A stretch of 46,271 bases of DNA. It comes from JADGGM01 sp025449955 (GTDB lineage Bacteria; Gemmatimonadota; Gemmatimonadetes; Gemmatimonadales; Gemmatimonadaceae). The DNA lies in contig DATBNO010000101.1 in assembly GCA_036554285.1 (NCBI GenBank), forward strand, positions 1 to 46,271. The letters run 5' to 3'. This document shows, one piece after another, positions 32,776 through 41,395 of this stretch (positions are counted from its first letter, which is position 1; each line of letters opens with the position of its first letter). Position numbers and translations under genes: made by a program. The notes below the pieces were generated by a model. That model worked only from the letters and a program-made list of their open reading frames with translations. It was not told the DNA's origin and searched no databases.

Positions 32776-33093
32776 ATGGCCGATTTCATGAACATGCTGC
32801 GTCAGGCGCAGCAGGTGCAGGGCCGTCTGCAAGAGCTGCAACAAGAGCTCGAGAACAAGACGGTGACCGCGTCGAGTGGCGGCGGGATGGTGACCGTCAC
32901 CGCGGACGGCAAAGGACAGGTGCGCGCGATCAAGATCGATCCAACGGTCATCAATCCGGCCGACGTCGAAATGCTCGAGGATCTGGTCTTGTCGGCAGTC
33001 ACCGAGGCGCAGAAGAAGGCAGCAGAGCTGGCCCAAGAGGAGATGAAGCGTCTGACCGGAGGCCTTTCGCTGCCGTTCAAGCTGCCGTTCTGA
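32776..33093 (+). CDS. YbaB/EbfC-family nucleoid-associated protein
   Basis: A 105-residue dimeric DNA-binding protein. It starts MADFMNMLRQAQQVQGRLQE, with the long N-terminal helix, the strand TASSGGGMVTVTADGKGQV, and the C-terminal helix region EMLEDLVLSAVTEAQKKA. Length and order are typical. Family members bind DNA broadly and are usually coded between dnaX and recR, as here. recR follows one base after its stop. The inverted-repeat block upstream lies in its 5' region. Confidence 0.93.
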   Translation: MADFMNMLRQAQQVQGRLQELQQELENKTVTASSGGGMVTVTADGKGQVRAIKIDPTVINPADVEMLEDLVLSAVTEAQKKAAELAQEEMKRLTGGLSLPFKLPF

Positions 33094-33094
33094 G

Positions 33095-33706
33095 ATGTCG
33101 GTGATCGACGACTTGGCGGCGGAATTCGCCAAGCTCCCGGGCATAGGGCGAAAGACAGCCCTCCGTCTCACGTACCACCTTCTCAAGCAGAGTCCCGAGC
33201 AAAGCCGCCAACTGGCCGGCGCGCTCGAAGCGCTCGTGGCTCGTGTCCGGCGATGCTCGGTATGCAACAACCTCACGGAACAGGACCCGTGCGCGCTGTG
33301 CGCCGACCCGCGGCGTGACCACACCGTCCTCTGCGTGGTCGAAGACGCATCGGACATTGGCGCCATCGAACGGGCCGGCGAGTTCCGAGGTCTGTACCAC
33401 GTCCTGGGTGGCCGCCTGTCGCCGCTGGACGGCGTCGGCCCGGAAGACCTGGCCGTTCAGTCGCTGGTGGACCGGGTCTCGAAGGGGGCGGGGGCAGGGG
33501 GCAGCGAGGGGGCCATCCGCGAGGTCATTCTGGCTACGAATCCCAGTATGGAAGGCGAAGCAACGGCGTTGTACGTGCAGCGGCAGTTGGCCGGACATGT
33601 GCCGACCGTGTCGCGAATCGCGCGCGGCATTCCGGTCGGAGGAGACCTCGAGTACGCGGACGGGGTGACGATCGCACAAGCGATCAGTGCCCGACGGGAG
33701 ATGTGA
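33095..33706 (+). CDS. recR: Recombination mediator protein RecR
   Basis: A 203-residue protein that, with RecO and RecF, loads RecA on single-strand gaps. It has the N-terminal helix-hairpin-helix LPGIGRKTALRLTYHLL, a four-Cys zinc finger (CSVCNN and CALC), and the Toprim domain starting LCVVEDASDIGAIE. YHVLGGRLSPLDGVGPEDL and the Walker-B-like IREVILATNPSMEGEATA follow. It is joined to ebfC by one base, and its stop overlaps the next gene. Confidence 0.96.
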   Translation: MSVIDDLAAEFAKLPGIGRKTALRLTYHLLKQSPEQSRQLAGALEALVARVRRCSVCNNLTEQDPCALCADPRRDHTVLCVVEDASDIGAIERAGEFRGLYHVLGGRLSPLDGVGPEDLAVQSLVDRVSKGAGAGGSEGAIREVILATNPSMEGEATALYVQRQLAGHVPTVSRIARGIPVGGDLEYADGVTIAQAISARREM

Positions 33707-33978
33707 TGCGGCGATCGAACGTGGTGGCGGTGTCCCTTGGGTTTGCCGGTGGCCTGGCGCTGGGTCTGATCGTCTGGAGTCAGCAGACTGAACGCTCCCG
33801 GCGCGATCTCTTCAGCATTCAGCCGTGGCGCCGACTGGCGGCGCTAGGCTACCTGCGCGGACAACGTAGTCCACAAAATGTGCGTTTGCTGCGCGACTAT
33901 GTCGCGTGGGAACGCCACCCCAGGCTGCGCCGGCGCGGGGAGCGTATTCTGCGCCGCATGGAAAAGTCTCTCGTTTAG
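33706..33978 (+). CDS. Small membrane protein of unknown function
   Basis: A 90-residue protein with one membrane helix (about 5-24, VVAVSLGFAGGLALGLIVW) followed by a basic cytoplasmic-looking tail rich in Arg (RRGERILRRMEKSL). The tail has Pro-spaced helices (QPWRRLAALGYLRG, NVRLLRDYVAWERHP). The ATG at 33706 shares its A with the recR stop (TGATG). It lies between recR and mglB, 11 bases before the latter. I do not recognise a family; conserved position would make it a candidate membrane partner of MglB/MglA. Confidence 0.7.
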   Translation: MRRSNVVAVSLGFAGGLALGLIVWSQQTERSRRDLFSIQPWRRLAALGYLRGQRSPQNVRLLRDYVAWERHPRLRRRGERILRRMEKSLV

Positions 33979-33989
33979 TCGGAGCGCTC

Positions 33990-34475
33990 ATGCCCGTCGG
34001 TGCCGCGAGTTGGTCGTTCACCGAAGACGATTACGGCGCGATCCTGCGATCGCTCCAGCAATTTCTGTATGACAGCAACGCGCGGTCGGCGCTTCTCGTC
34101 GACCGTTCGGGGCAGCTCGTGGCCACGGTAGGTGAGCCGCCGCAGTTCGACCCGACCGCGTTCGCGACGCTCACCGCGGCCGACTTCAGCGCCAACGATC
34201 AGCTGGCGCGACTGATCGGCGAGACGGAGTTCAATTCGCTCTTCCACCAGGGCGAGCAGGAATCGATGTACCTGGTGGACATCGCGCGCCGCGTCATTCT
34301 GGTGATTCTCTTCGACAACCGCACCACGCTCGGCCTCGTGCGCCTCAAGGTGAAGCACGCCGTGGAGGAGCTCACGCGATTGTTCGCCGAGATGTTCCAG
34401 CGCGGGCGCGATCAGGCGAATCCGCCTAACATCCTGGCAGGCGCCGAGGATGAAATCGACCGGCTGTTTCAATAA
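33990..34475 (+). CDS. mglB: MglB-like roadblock/LC7 GTPase-activating protein
   Basis: A 161-residue protein with a roadblock/LC7 fold (about 8-130). Visible segments are SARSALLVDRSGQLVATVGEP, TAADFSANDQLARLI, and the strand VILVILFDNRTTLGLVRLK followed by a helix. In Myxococcus and Thermus, MglB dimers activate GTP hydrolysis by MglA and set cell polarity. mglA starts 15 bases downstream, so the pairing is secure. The start ATG at 33990 follows GGAG; 28 upstream residues in the same open frame lack family sequence. Confidence 0.88.
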   Translation: MPVGAASWSFTEDDYGAILRSLQQFLYDSNARSALLVDRSGQLVATVGEPPQFDPTAFATLTAADFSANDQLARLIGETEFNSLFHQGEQESMYLVDIARRVILVILFDNRTTLGLVRLKVKHAVEELTRLFAEMFQRGRDQANPPNILAGAEDEIDRLFQ

Positions 34476-34490
34476 AAGGACGAGCAGCCG

Positions 34491-35168
34491 ATGTCGATGA
34501 TCAACTACGCGTCCCGCGAGATCAACTGCAAAATCGTCTATTATGGTCCCGGGTTGGGCGGGAAAACGACCAACCTCGAGCACGTGTACGGGCGGGTGCA
34601 GCCCAACACGCGGGGCAAGCTGATCTCGCTGGCCACGGAAACCGAACGCACGCTGTTCTTCGATTTCCTGCCGGTGGACCTGGGCACGATCCGCGGCTTC
34701 AAGACCCGGTTCCACTTGTACACGGTGCCCGGACAGGTCTACTACAATGCGAGTCGCAAGCTCATCTTGAAGGGAGTCGACGGGATCGTGTACGTCGCCG
34801 ATTCGCAGTTGGAGCGGATGGAAGCGAATCTGGAGGCGATGCAGAACCTGTACGACAACATGCAAGAGTACGGGTACGATCTGACCACGATGCCGTTCGT
34901 CGTGCAGTACAACAAGCGCGACCTGCCTAACGCGGCGCCGGTGACCGAGCTGCAGGGCGCGTTGAATCCGGGCTGGGAGGTGCGGGAGCCGCCCAAGCAG
35001 CGGGTGACCCCCGATCCGTACCACGCGGGCGAAAACCTCATCGACCAGATCACGAGCGGCGAATGGGTGGAGCGCGCTCCATACTTCGAGGCGGTAGCGG
35101 TCACGGGAGAGGGCGTGTTCGACACGCTCAAGGCCGTGAGCAAGCTGGTGCTCAAGACGCTCGCCTAA
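34491..35168 (+). CDS. mglA: MglA-like small Ras-family GTPase
   Basis: A 225-residue GTPase. P-loop YGPGLGGKTTNL, switch region with TETERTLFFDFLP, the atypical G3 motif TVPGQVYYNASR, in which VPGQ replaces the usual DTPGQ, and NKRDL as G4. This matches the MglA group, which lacks the classical Asp in G3. With MglB it controls polarity of motility or of cell-envelope machinery. The operon is mglB-mglA, directly after recR. There is a long C-terminal insert (about 155-190) rich in Pro and charged residues before the last strand EAVAVTGEG. Confidence 0.94.
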   Translation: MSMINYASREINCKIVYYGPGLGGKTTNLEHVYGRVQPNTRGKLISLATETERTLFFDFLPVDLGTIRGFKTRFHLYTVPGQVYYNASRKLILKGVDGIVYVADSQLERMEANLEAMQNLYDNMQEYGYDLTTMPFVVQYNKRDLPNAAPVTELQGALNPGWEVREPPKQRVTPDPYHAGENLIDQITSGEWVERAPYFEAVAVTGEGVFDTLKAVSKLVLKTLA

Positions 35169-35205
35169 CTGCATGCTGCGGGCGTCGCCGGCGGGGAGGG
35201 ACGGG

Positions 35206-35841
35206 ATGAACCTGCCTAACGCTCTGACACTCAGCCGCATTCTCGCCACGCCGCTCATCTTCATCCTGCCGTTCGCGGACACGTGGGAGCTCAAGCTGGC
35301 CGGCTTCGTGATCTACGTGATCGCGGCCGTCAGCGATTACTGGGACGGCGCGCTCGCCCGCACGCGCAACCTGGTCACCGACCTCGGCAAACTGCTCGAC
35401 CCGCTCGCCGACAAGGCGCTCCTCCTGTCGACGCTCGTCCCCATCTTCCTGCTGCAATCGGGACACGGCACCGTCCTCGACCTGCGCTTCGTCACCCCAT
35501 GGGGCGACGCGGCCCTGCCGCTCTGGGTGCTCGTCGTCGTGTTAGGCAGAGAGCTCTTCATGACGGTGTTCCGCCAGGCCGCCGCGCGCCGCGGCACCGT
35601 GATCGCCGCCATCGGACCCGCCAAGTGGAAAACCGGATTCCAATCCGTGTGGGTCGGGTCGGCCTACTTCTGGTTCGCCGCCAAGGCCGCCGCGTTTCAC
35701 TGGCAGTGGACCAGCAGCTGGTGGCGCGCCTTCGAGAACTTCAACGGCATCGTCGGCGTTGTGACGATGACGGTGGCCGTCGTGCTCACCGTGTATTCGC
35801 TCGGGCTGTACCTCCGGAGGTACGCACGCGTTTTCGCGTGA
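35206..35841 (+). CDS. pgsA: CDP-diacylglycerol--glycerol-3-phosphate 3-phosphatidyltransferase
   Basis: A 211-residue membrane enzyme making phosphatidylglycerophosphate. The CDP-alcohol signature is intact: SDYWDGALAR, then G and the two Asp in LGKLLDPLADK. It starts MNLPNALTLSRILATPL, the usual first helix, and has four to six membrane segments. The ATG at 35206 follows GGGGAGGG; the in-frame ATG at 35173 would add 11 non-conserved residues. Two copies of the dispersed heptamer lie within 60 bases, one at the mglA stop (35163) and one in codons 4-5 (Pro-Asn). Confidence 0.92.
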   Translation: MNLPNALTLSRILATPLIFILPFADTWELKLAGFVIYVIAAVSDYWDGALARTRNLVTDLGKLLDPLADKALLLSTLVPIFLLQSGHGTVLDLRFVTPWGDAALPLWVLVVVLGRELFMTVFRQAAARRGTVIAAIGPAKWKTGFQSVWVGSAYFWFAAKAAAFHWQWTSSWWRAFENFNGIVGVVTMTVAVVLTVYSLGLYLRRYARVFA

Positions 35842-35874
35842 GGCCGCTCGGCGCTCCTCTTCACTGACCCTCCC

Positions 35875-37131
35875 ATGCGCCTCGAGCTTGTCACCGTGGG
35901 CGCCGAGTTGCTCCTCGGCTTCACCATCGATACCAACGCCGCGTTTCTCGCGCGGACCTTGTCCGAGATCGGCGTCGAGATCGTGCGTCGCACCACAGTC
36001 GGCGATGACCCGGATGACATCGTCCAAGCCGTGCGCGACGCGCTCGATCGCACCGGTGCCGTCATCACCACAGGCGGTTTGGGCCCAACGGCGGATGACC
36101 GAACTCGGCCCGCGATCGCGTCGCTCTTCGGACGCGCGCTGCGCATGGATGAGGCCGTCATGGCTGGCATCACGGCGCGCTTCAAGCGATACGGCTATGC
36201 GAACATGCCGGCGTCGAATGCGGTGCAAGCCATGGTGCCCGAGGGCGCCACGGTACTCGGCAACCCGAACGGCAGCGCGCCGGGATTGTGGATAGAGGAC
36301 GAGCGCGGCCGATGGGTGGCGATGCTGCCGGGCGTTCCCCACGAGATGCGCACCATGGCTACGCAGGTCATCGTGCCGATGCTCACCAAACGCTACGCGA
36401 CCAACGGAGCGGTGGTGCTGTCGCGCACCGTGCGCACGACTGGCATCGGCGAATCGGCGCTCGCCGAGTTGTTGGGCGACGACGGTCGCGACACCGTGAA
36501 CGGGTTGCCGCTCGCGTTCCTGCCGGGTTGGGAAGGCGTCGATTTGCGAGTGACTTCGCACGACCTGCCTCGCGCCGACGCCGTGGCCGCGCTCGACGGC
36601 GCCGAGGCGAAACTTCGTTCACACGCCGAACGATATGTGTACGGGCGCGACGCCGAAAATCTCGCGGCGGTGCTCCTCGATTTGTGTCGCGAGCGCCGCC
36701 TGCACATCGCAACCGCGGAGAGCTGCACCGGTGGCATGTTGGGCGAACGGATCACGGCCGTTCCCGGCTCGAGCGACGTGTATGTTGGCGGCGTCGTCGC
36801 CTACGAAGATCGCGTGAAGACTGCCTCGCTCAACGTGTCGCCGGATCTGATCCGAGAGCACGGCGCGGTGAGCGAACCGGTGGTCCGCGCGATGGCTGCA
36901 GGTGCGCGCGCCGTCCTCGGCGCCGAGATCGGTATCGGCATCACGGGCATCGCAGGTCCGGCTGGCGGCACGTCCGACAAGCCTGTCGGAACGGTGTGGG
37001 TCGCGACGGATGTGAAGGGTGATGTTCGCGCGACGGTGCGCCGGTATCTTGGCGATCGAGAGGACGTCCGCCGGCGAAGCGCCCAAGCCGCGCTCGAACA
37101 GGTTCGCCGCAGCGTGACCGGCAGCGCGTGA
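35875..37131 (+). CDS. cinA: CinA family protein (MoaB-like domain plus nicotinamide-nucleotide amidase)
   Basis: A 418-residue two-domain protein. The N-terminal molybdopterin-binding-like domain (1-170) has LVTVGAELLLGFTIDTNAAF, TTGGLGPTADDRT and LPGVPHEMRTM. The C-terminal CinA domain (about 260-410) has IATAESCTGGMLGERIT, GGVVAYEDRVKTA and GIAGPAGGTSDKPVGTVW. Members hydrolyse ADP-ribose and/or nicotinamide mononucleotide in pyridine-nucleotide recycling. In some species they are co-expressed with competence and recombination genes. It follows pgsA by 33 bases, a frequent pairing. Confidence 0.95.
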   Translation: MRLELVTVGAELLLGFTIDTNAAFLARTLSEIGVEIVRRTTVGDDPDDIVQAVRDALDRTGAVITTGGLGPTADDRTRPAIASLFGRALRMDEAVMAGITARFKRYGYANMPASNAVQAMVPEGATVLGNPNGSAPGLWIEDERGRWVAMLPGVPHEMRTMATQVIVPMLTKRYATNGAVVLSRTVRTTGIGESALAELLGDDGRDTVNGLPLAFLPGWEGVDLRVTSHDLPRADAVAALDGAEAKLRSHAERYVYGRDAENLAAVLLDLCRERRLHIATAESCTGGMLGERITAVPGSSDVYVGGVVAYEDRVKTASLNVSPDLIREHGAVSEPVVRAMAAGARAVLGAEIGIGITGIAGPAGGTSDKPVGTVWVATDVKGDVRATVRRYLGDREDVRRRSAQAALEQVRRSVTGSA

Positions 37132-37267
37132 CCTCGCCTGCCGGAGTGGCATACTTTGGGGGCATACCCGTTGCACCTGACCCGCGCCGGACGGAAATTA
37201 CGAGTTCTGCGTCGGCTGCACGCCGACTGTTCTGGCTGTCGCCTTTCACCGTGCAAAAGGATCCATA

Positions 37268-37855
37268 GTGCCAGACGATTTCAGGACGAGGGCCTCGAAG
37301 GAACAGCAGGGAGGGGGCCGCTCGCCCGCGGATGACGAACCCCGCGCCGAAGACGTGGGCGATTCCGCGGCGGACGACGCTGGCGCGGAGACATCGGAGG
37401 CACAGGCCGCGTTGCAGCGCCAATTGGATGAGCAGCGCGACAAATACCTTCGTCTCGCCGCCGAGTTCGACAACTTCCGCAAGCGCGCGACGCGCGAGCG
37501 GCAGGAGATCGCGGTGCGCGCTCAAGGCGACCTGATTCGACAGCTGCTGGATTCAGTGGACGATCTGGGGCGCGTGACTGCGGTCGATGCATCGCGCGTG
37601 GATCCCGCGTCGATCGTGACCGGCGTGGACGCGGTGCAGAAAAAACTGCTGCGCGCGCTGTCGAACGTCGGGCTCGAGATCGTGAACCCGGTGGACCAGC
37701 CGTTCAATCCGGAGCTGCACGAGGCGGTCGCAACGGAGCGCGCGTTGTCGCCCGAAGATGATCATCTCATCGCCCAGGTGTACCAGCCGGGATATGTCCT
37801 GCAGGGGCAGCTGCTGCGACCCGCCCGGGTCGTGGTGAAGCAGTGGTCCGAGTGA
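37268..37855 (+). CDS. grpE: Nucleotide exchange factor for DnaK
   Basis: A 195-residue co-chaperone. An acidic disordered start (1-45) is followed by a long coiled coil (LQRQLDEQRDKYLRLAAEF) and the family core NFRKRATRERQE. The C-terminal beta-wing domain has NPVDQPFNPELHEAV and the end motif YVLQGQLLRPARVVV. The start is a GTG at 37268 with AAAAGGA before it. Upstream, TTGCAC (37171) and GAAATT (37194) with 17-base spacing are a weak promoter candidate. No CIRCE operator or typical heat-shock-sigma box is visible. dnaJ follows 16 bases later; dnaK is not in the window. Confidence 0.94.
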   Translation: MPDDFRTRASKEQQGGGRSPADDEPRAEDVGDSAADDAGAETSEAQAALQRQLDEQRDKYLRLAAEFDNFRKRATRERQEIAVRAQGDLIRQLLDSVDDLGRVTAVDASRVDPASIVTGVDAVQKKLLRALSNVGLEIVNPVDQPFNPELHEAVATERALSPEDDHLIAQVYQPGYVLQGQLLRPARVVVKQWSE

Positions 37856-37871
37856 CGGGCGCGTAGCGAGC

Positions 37872-39014
37872 ATGGCTCAGAGCAAGGACTTCTACGCCGT
37901 GTTAGGCGTGTCGGCGTCGGCGTCGCAGGACGAGATCAAGAAGCAATACCGCAAGCTGGCCAAGAAATTTCACCCGGATGCGAATCAGGGTGAGGCGAAG
38001 GCCGCGGAGCGCTTCAAGGAGATCTCCGAGGCGTACACCGTATTGGGCGACGAAGCCAAGCGAAAGCAGTACGACGAGATGCGCCGGTTAGGCGCGTTCT
38101 CGGGCTTCGGCGGGGGCGGGCCGGGCGGCCCGGCGCGGCGCGGGCCGTCGCCGGGCGCGTCGCGCGACGCGGCGGGCGGCATCCACTTCGAAGACTTCGA
38201 CATCGGCGGACTCGGCGGGTTAGGCGAGATGTTCGCCTCGATGTTCGGGGGCGGCGCGCGCCAGGGCGGTGCGTCGCGCAGCCGGCAGGCCGAGCGCGGG
38301 CAGTCGGTGGAGGTGTCGCTCGAGGTGCCGTTCCGCGTCGCTGCGTTAGGCGGCAAGGTCCCGGTGACGCTCGAGGTGAACGAGGAGTGTCCCACGTGCC
38401 ATGGATCGGGGGCGGCGCCCGGTGCGTCGTTCAAGATCTGTCCCGAATGCAGCGGGCGCGGCGTGGTGTCGTTCGGCCAGGGCGGCTTCGCCGTGAACCG
38501 TCCGTGTCCGATGTGTCTGGGGCGCGGTCAGATTCCCACCGAGCGGTGTCCCACCTGCAACGGCGCCGGCGAGACGCGCGCGCGCCGCACGGTGAACATC
38601 ACCGTGCCGCCGGGCACCGACACCGGGACGCGCGTGCGCCTCAGTGGACAGGGCGGGAAGGGGCAGAACGGCGGCCCGCCGGGCGACCTCCTGATCACGT
38701 TCCAGGTGGCTCCGGACCGCTTCTTCGGGCGCGAGGGACTGGACGTCATCGCCCACGTGCCGCTCAACATCGCGCAGGCGACGTTAGGCAGCAAGGTGCG
38801 GCTCAAGACCCTGGGCGGCAAATGGGTCAAGATCACGATCCCCAAGGGCACGCCGTCGGGGAAACGATTCCGCGTGCGCGGTCAGGGCATCGAGAAGGAC
38901 GGCGAGCACGGCGACATGATCGTCGAGGTGTCGATCGTGGTTCCGGAGACGTTGTCGCCGGAGCAGGAAGAGATGCTGAAGCAGTTTGCGGCGTCGGGCG
39001 GGCTCAAATACTAA
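37872..39014 (+). CDS. dnaJ: Chaperone protein DnaJ
   Basis: A 380-residue co-chaperone that stimulates DnaK ATPase. The J domain (1-70) carries the His-Pro-Asp triad in KFHPDANQ. A Gly-rich linker (about 75-125) follows. The zinc region has four CxxCxGxG repeats: CPTCHGSG, CPECSGRG, CPMCLGRG and CPTCNGAG. The C-terminal substrate-binding part (VTVPPGTDTGTRVRLSG-like and DLLITFQVAPDRFF) is complete. The gene holds five copies of the dispersed heptamer, all read as Leu-Gly with the rare TTA codon, the densest cluster in the window. Confidence 0.97.
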   Translation: MAQSKDFYAVLGVSASASQDEIKKQYRKLAKKFHPDANQGEAKAAERFKEISEAYTVLGDEAKRKQYDEMRRLGAFSGFGGGGPGGPARRGPSPGASRDAAGGIHFEDFDIGGLGGLGEMFASMFGGGARQGGASRSRQAERGQSVEVSLEVPFRVAALGGKVPVTLEVNEECPTCHGSGAAPGASFKICPECSGRGVVSFGQGGFAVNRPCPMCLGRGQIPTERCPTCNGAGETRARRTVNITVPPGTDTGTRVRLSGQGGKGQNGGPPGDLLITFQVAPDRFFGREGLDVIAHVPLNIAQATLGSKVRLKTLGGKWVKITIPKGTPSGKRFRVRGQGIEKDGEHGDMIVEVSIVVPETLSPEQEEMLKQFAASGGLKY

Positions 39015-39021
39015 GGGCGGG

Positions 39022-39047
39022 GAAGCGCGCGCCGTGCGGCGCGCTTC
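39022..39047. terminator. Hairpin between convergent dnaJ and mnmA
   Basis: GAAGCGCGC (39022-39030) and GCGCGCTTC (39039-39047) form a perfect 9-pair stem with an 8-base loop. There is no T-tract. The flanks GGGG before and GGGAACAGGGAA after resemble the GGGAA-spaced repeats around dnaX, so it may be a relative of that family. Confidence 0.55.
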
Positions 39048-39078
39048 GGGAACAGGGAAAAGGGAACGGGGACGTGCG

Positions 39079-40182
39079 TTAGGCCGCGAGAATGGGTAGC
39101 GCGGCGCGCGACGCGGCGATCAGGCCGCCGCCCAGAACCCGGTCGCCATCGAACATCACCAGCGACTGGCCCGGGGTGATCGCGGCGACGGGCTGATCGA
39201 GGGCGAGCTCGATCTCGCCGTCGCCGGCGCGCACGATCTCGGCGGGGGCCGCCGGGGCGCGATGGCGCACCTGCACGTGCACGTGGGCGCCGACCGTCGG
39301 CGGGGCGTCCACCAGCCAGTTCACGTCGCGGGCGATCACGCCCGAGCCCAACAGCTCGGCGCGCGGGCCGATCACCACCTCGCGCGTGTCGGGACGGATG
39401 GCGACCACGTACAACGGCTCGCGCGAGCCGCCGGGCAGGCCGCGCCGCTGGCCGACCGTGAACCGGGCGTAGCCCTCGTGCTCGCCTAACACACGGCCGG
39501 CGGAGTCGACGATCGGGCCGCGCGAGAGCGCGGGCGCGTCCGGGCCCAGGCGGCGCGCCAGCACGGCGGTGTGGTCGCCGTCGGGCACGAAGCAGATGTC
39601 CTGGCTCTCACGCTTCTCGGCCACCACATCCAAGCCTAACGCATGGGCGCGGCGGCGCGTCTCCGGCTTGGTGAGCGCGCCCACCGGCAGGAGCATGCGG
39701 CGCACCACCGCGCGGTCGATGCCCCACAGGAAATAGCTCTGATCCTTGGCCGGGTCGGCGCCGCGCCACAGCTCGCCGCCTGACGCACGGGCGTAATGGC
39801 CGGTGGCGATCCAGTCGCACTCCAGCGCGTCGGCCTTGCGCAGCAGGTCGCGGAACTTGGTGAACGTGTTGCAGCGCACGCACGGGATGGGCGTGCGGCC
39901 CGCCGCATACTCGCTCACGAAATTCTCGATCACGTCGCGGCCGAACGCGCTCTCGAGGTTGAGCACGTAGTGCGGAACGCCGATGCGCTCGCACACGCGC
40001 CGCGCGTCGTCGATCGAGTCGAGGGAGCAGCAGGGGCGATCGGGGACGTGGTCGCCATAGCAGAAGAGCTTCATCGTGGCGCCGATCACGTCGTAGCCCT
40101 GCTCGGCGAGCAGCGCCGCGGCGACCGACGAATCCACCCCGCCCGACATGGCCGCCAGCACGCGGCCCCGTGCGCCGGACAT
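39079..40182 (-). CDS. mnmA: tRNA-specific 2-thiouridylase
   Basis: A 367-residue enzyme that activates U34 of Lys, Glu and Gln tRNAs with ATP and inserts sulfur. The PP-loop AAMSGGVDSSVAA is at the N-terminus. The catalytic Cys pair lies in PCVRCNTFTKF and SQDICFVPDG; ATGHYAR, KDQSYFLWGI and FTVGQRRGL are family blocks. The ATG at 40182 shares its A with the stop of the cysteine desulfurase gene (TGATG), the sulfur donor enzyme, so sulfur mobilisation and tRNA thiolation are coupled. Confidence 0.96.
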   Translation of the reverse strand: MSGARGRVLAAMSGGVDSSVAAALLAEQGYDVIGATMKLFCYGDHVPDRPCCSLDSIDDARRVCERIGVPHYVLNLESAFGRDVIENFVSEYAAGRTPIPCVRCNTFTKFRDLLRKADALECDWIATGHYARASGGELWRGADPAKDQSYFLWGIDRAVVRRMLLPVGALTKPETRRRAHALGLDVVAEKRESQDICFVPDGDHTAVLARRLGPDAPALSRGPIVDSAGRVLGEHEGYARFTVGQRRGLPGGSREPLYVVAIRPDTREVVIGPRAELLGSGVIARDVNWLVDAPPTVGAHVHVQVRHRAPAAPAEIVRAGDGEIELALDQPVAAITPGQSLVMFDGDRVLGGGLIAASRAALPILAA

Positions 40183-41345
40183 CAGGCCGCGGCGCCGGCC
40201 AACCGGCGCGCCTTGTCGACGAGGGCGGGGAAGAGCTCCGCCACGCGGTCGATCGCTTCGTCGGTGGTGAGCGAGCCCAGGCTCATCCGCACCGCCGACA
40301 CCGCCAGCTCGCGCGGCGTGCCTAACGCAGCCAGCACGTGGGACGGATCGACGCTGCCGCTCGTACACGCCGAGCCCGACGAGCACGCGACGCCGGCCAG
40401 ATCGAGCGCCATGAGCATCGACTCGCTGTCCGTGCCCGGCACCGACACGCTCAAGATGTGCGGCGCCCGCGGCCCGCCGCCCCCGTTCACGACGGCATCC
40501 GGAATGCGCTCCCGGATCGCGCGCTCGAGCCGGTCGCGCATCGCGCCTAACCGACGCATCTCGGCCTCGCGCTCCGCGATGGCCAGCTCGGCCGCGCGCG
40601 CGAGGCCCACCGCGGCGGCAACGTTCTCGGTGCCGGGGCGGAGACCGCGATTCTGCGACCCGCCGTGCAGCAGCGGCTCGCACGGCGTCCCCTGCCTAAC
40701 GTACAGGCCGCCGATCCCCTTGGGCGCGCCGATCTTGTGCCCCGAAAACGTGAGCAGGTCGAACGGCACCGCGCGCGCATCGATCGGCACCTTGCCGAAC
40801 CCCTGCACGGCATCGGTGTGGAACAACACCCCGCGGCTCTTGGCGATGGCGGCGAGCGCCGGAATGTCCTGCACGACACCGATCTCGTTGTTCACCCACA
40901 TCACCGAGACCACCGCGACATCGGGTCGCACCAGCGCGTCGTACGACCCCCGGTCGACGACGCCCACCGACGACACCGCGAGGATGCGCTCCTCGGCGCC
41001 CTGCGCCTGCGCGAAGTGCACGGCGCCCAACACCGCCTTGTGCTCGATCGGCGTGGTGACCACGGCACGTTTGCCGGTTCCGCGCACGGCCAGGTACGGA
41101 CCGACGATGGCGGCGTTGTCGCCCTCGGTACCGCCCGACGTGAAGAACACCTCCGATGGGTGGGCGCCAAGACAGTCGGCAAGGCGCTCGCGGGCATCGT
41201 CGAGGGCGGCGCGTGCATCGCGACCCCAACGATGCGTGCTCGACGGGTTGCCGAACCGGGGGCCGTAAAACGGCTCCATCGCTTCGAACACCTCGCGTCG
41301 CACCGGGGTGGTCGCGGCGTGATCCAGATAGATGGGCTGACGCAT
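40182..41345 (-). CDS. Cysteine desulfurase (NifS/IscS family)
   Basis: A 387-residue PLP enzyme that takes sulfur from cysteine as an enzyme-bound persulfide. It starts MRQPIYLDHAATTPVR and has GNPSSTHRWG, TSGGTEGDNAAI, the PLP lysine in FSGHKIGAPKG, RPGTENVAAAVG, and the catalytic Cys in GSACTSGS (the short loop of NifS/IscS types). The mnmA gene is coupled downstream, which suggests a tRNA-thiolation role; it may also serve Fe-S assembly or MoeZ. I chose ATG 41345; the open frame extends to an ATG at 41408, inside the end of the AraC-type gene, but those 21 residues are not family-like. Confidence 0.95.
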   Translation of the reverse strand: MRQPIYLDHAATTPVRREVFEAMEPFYGPRFGNPSSTHRWGRDARAALDDARERLADCLGAHPSEVFFTSGGTEGDNAAIVGPYLAVRGTGKRAVVTTPIEHKAVLGAVHFAQAQGAEERILAVSSVGVVDRGSYDALVRPDVAVVSVMWVNNEIGVVQDIPALAAIAKSRGVLFHTDAVQGFGKVPIDARAVPFDLLTFSGHKIGAPKGIGGLYVRQGTPCEPLLHGGSQNRGLRPGTENVAAAVGLARAAELAIAEREAEMRRLGAMRDRLERAIRERIPDAVVNGGGGPRAPHILSVSVPGTDSESMLMALDLAGVACSSGSACTSGSVDPSHVLAALGTPRELAVSAVRMSLGSLTTDEAIDRVAELFPALVDKARRLAGAAA

Positions 41346-41395
41346 ACTTGAAGGTAACAAATCCGGCTCTGTCCTGCCCGGGTCGGGCGGGTCAA

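Noticed and set aside
37132..37267. CIRCE operator or heat-shock-sigma promoter before grpE
   Set aside because: No GAGTGCTAA-type inverted repeat and no heat-shock-sigma consensus pair was found; only a weak TTGCAC/GAAATT pair.
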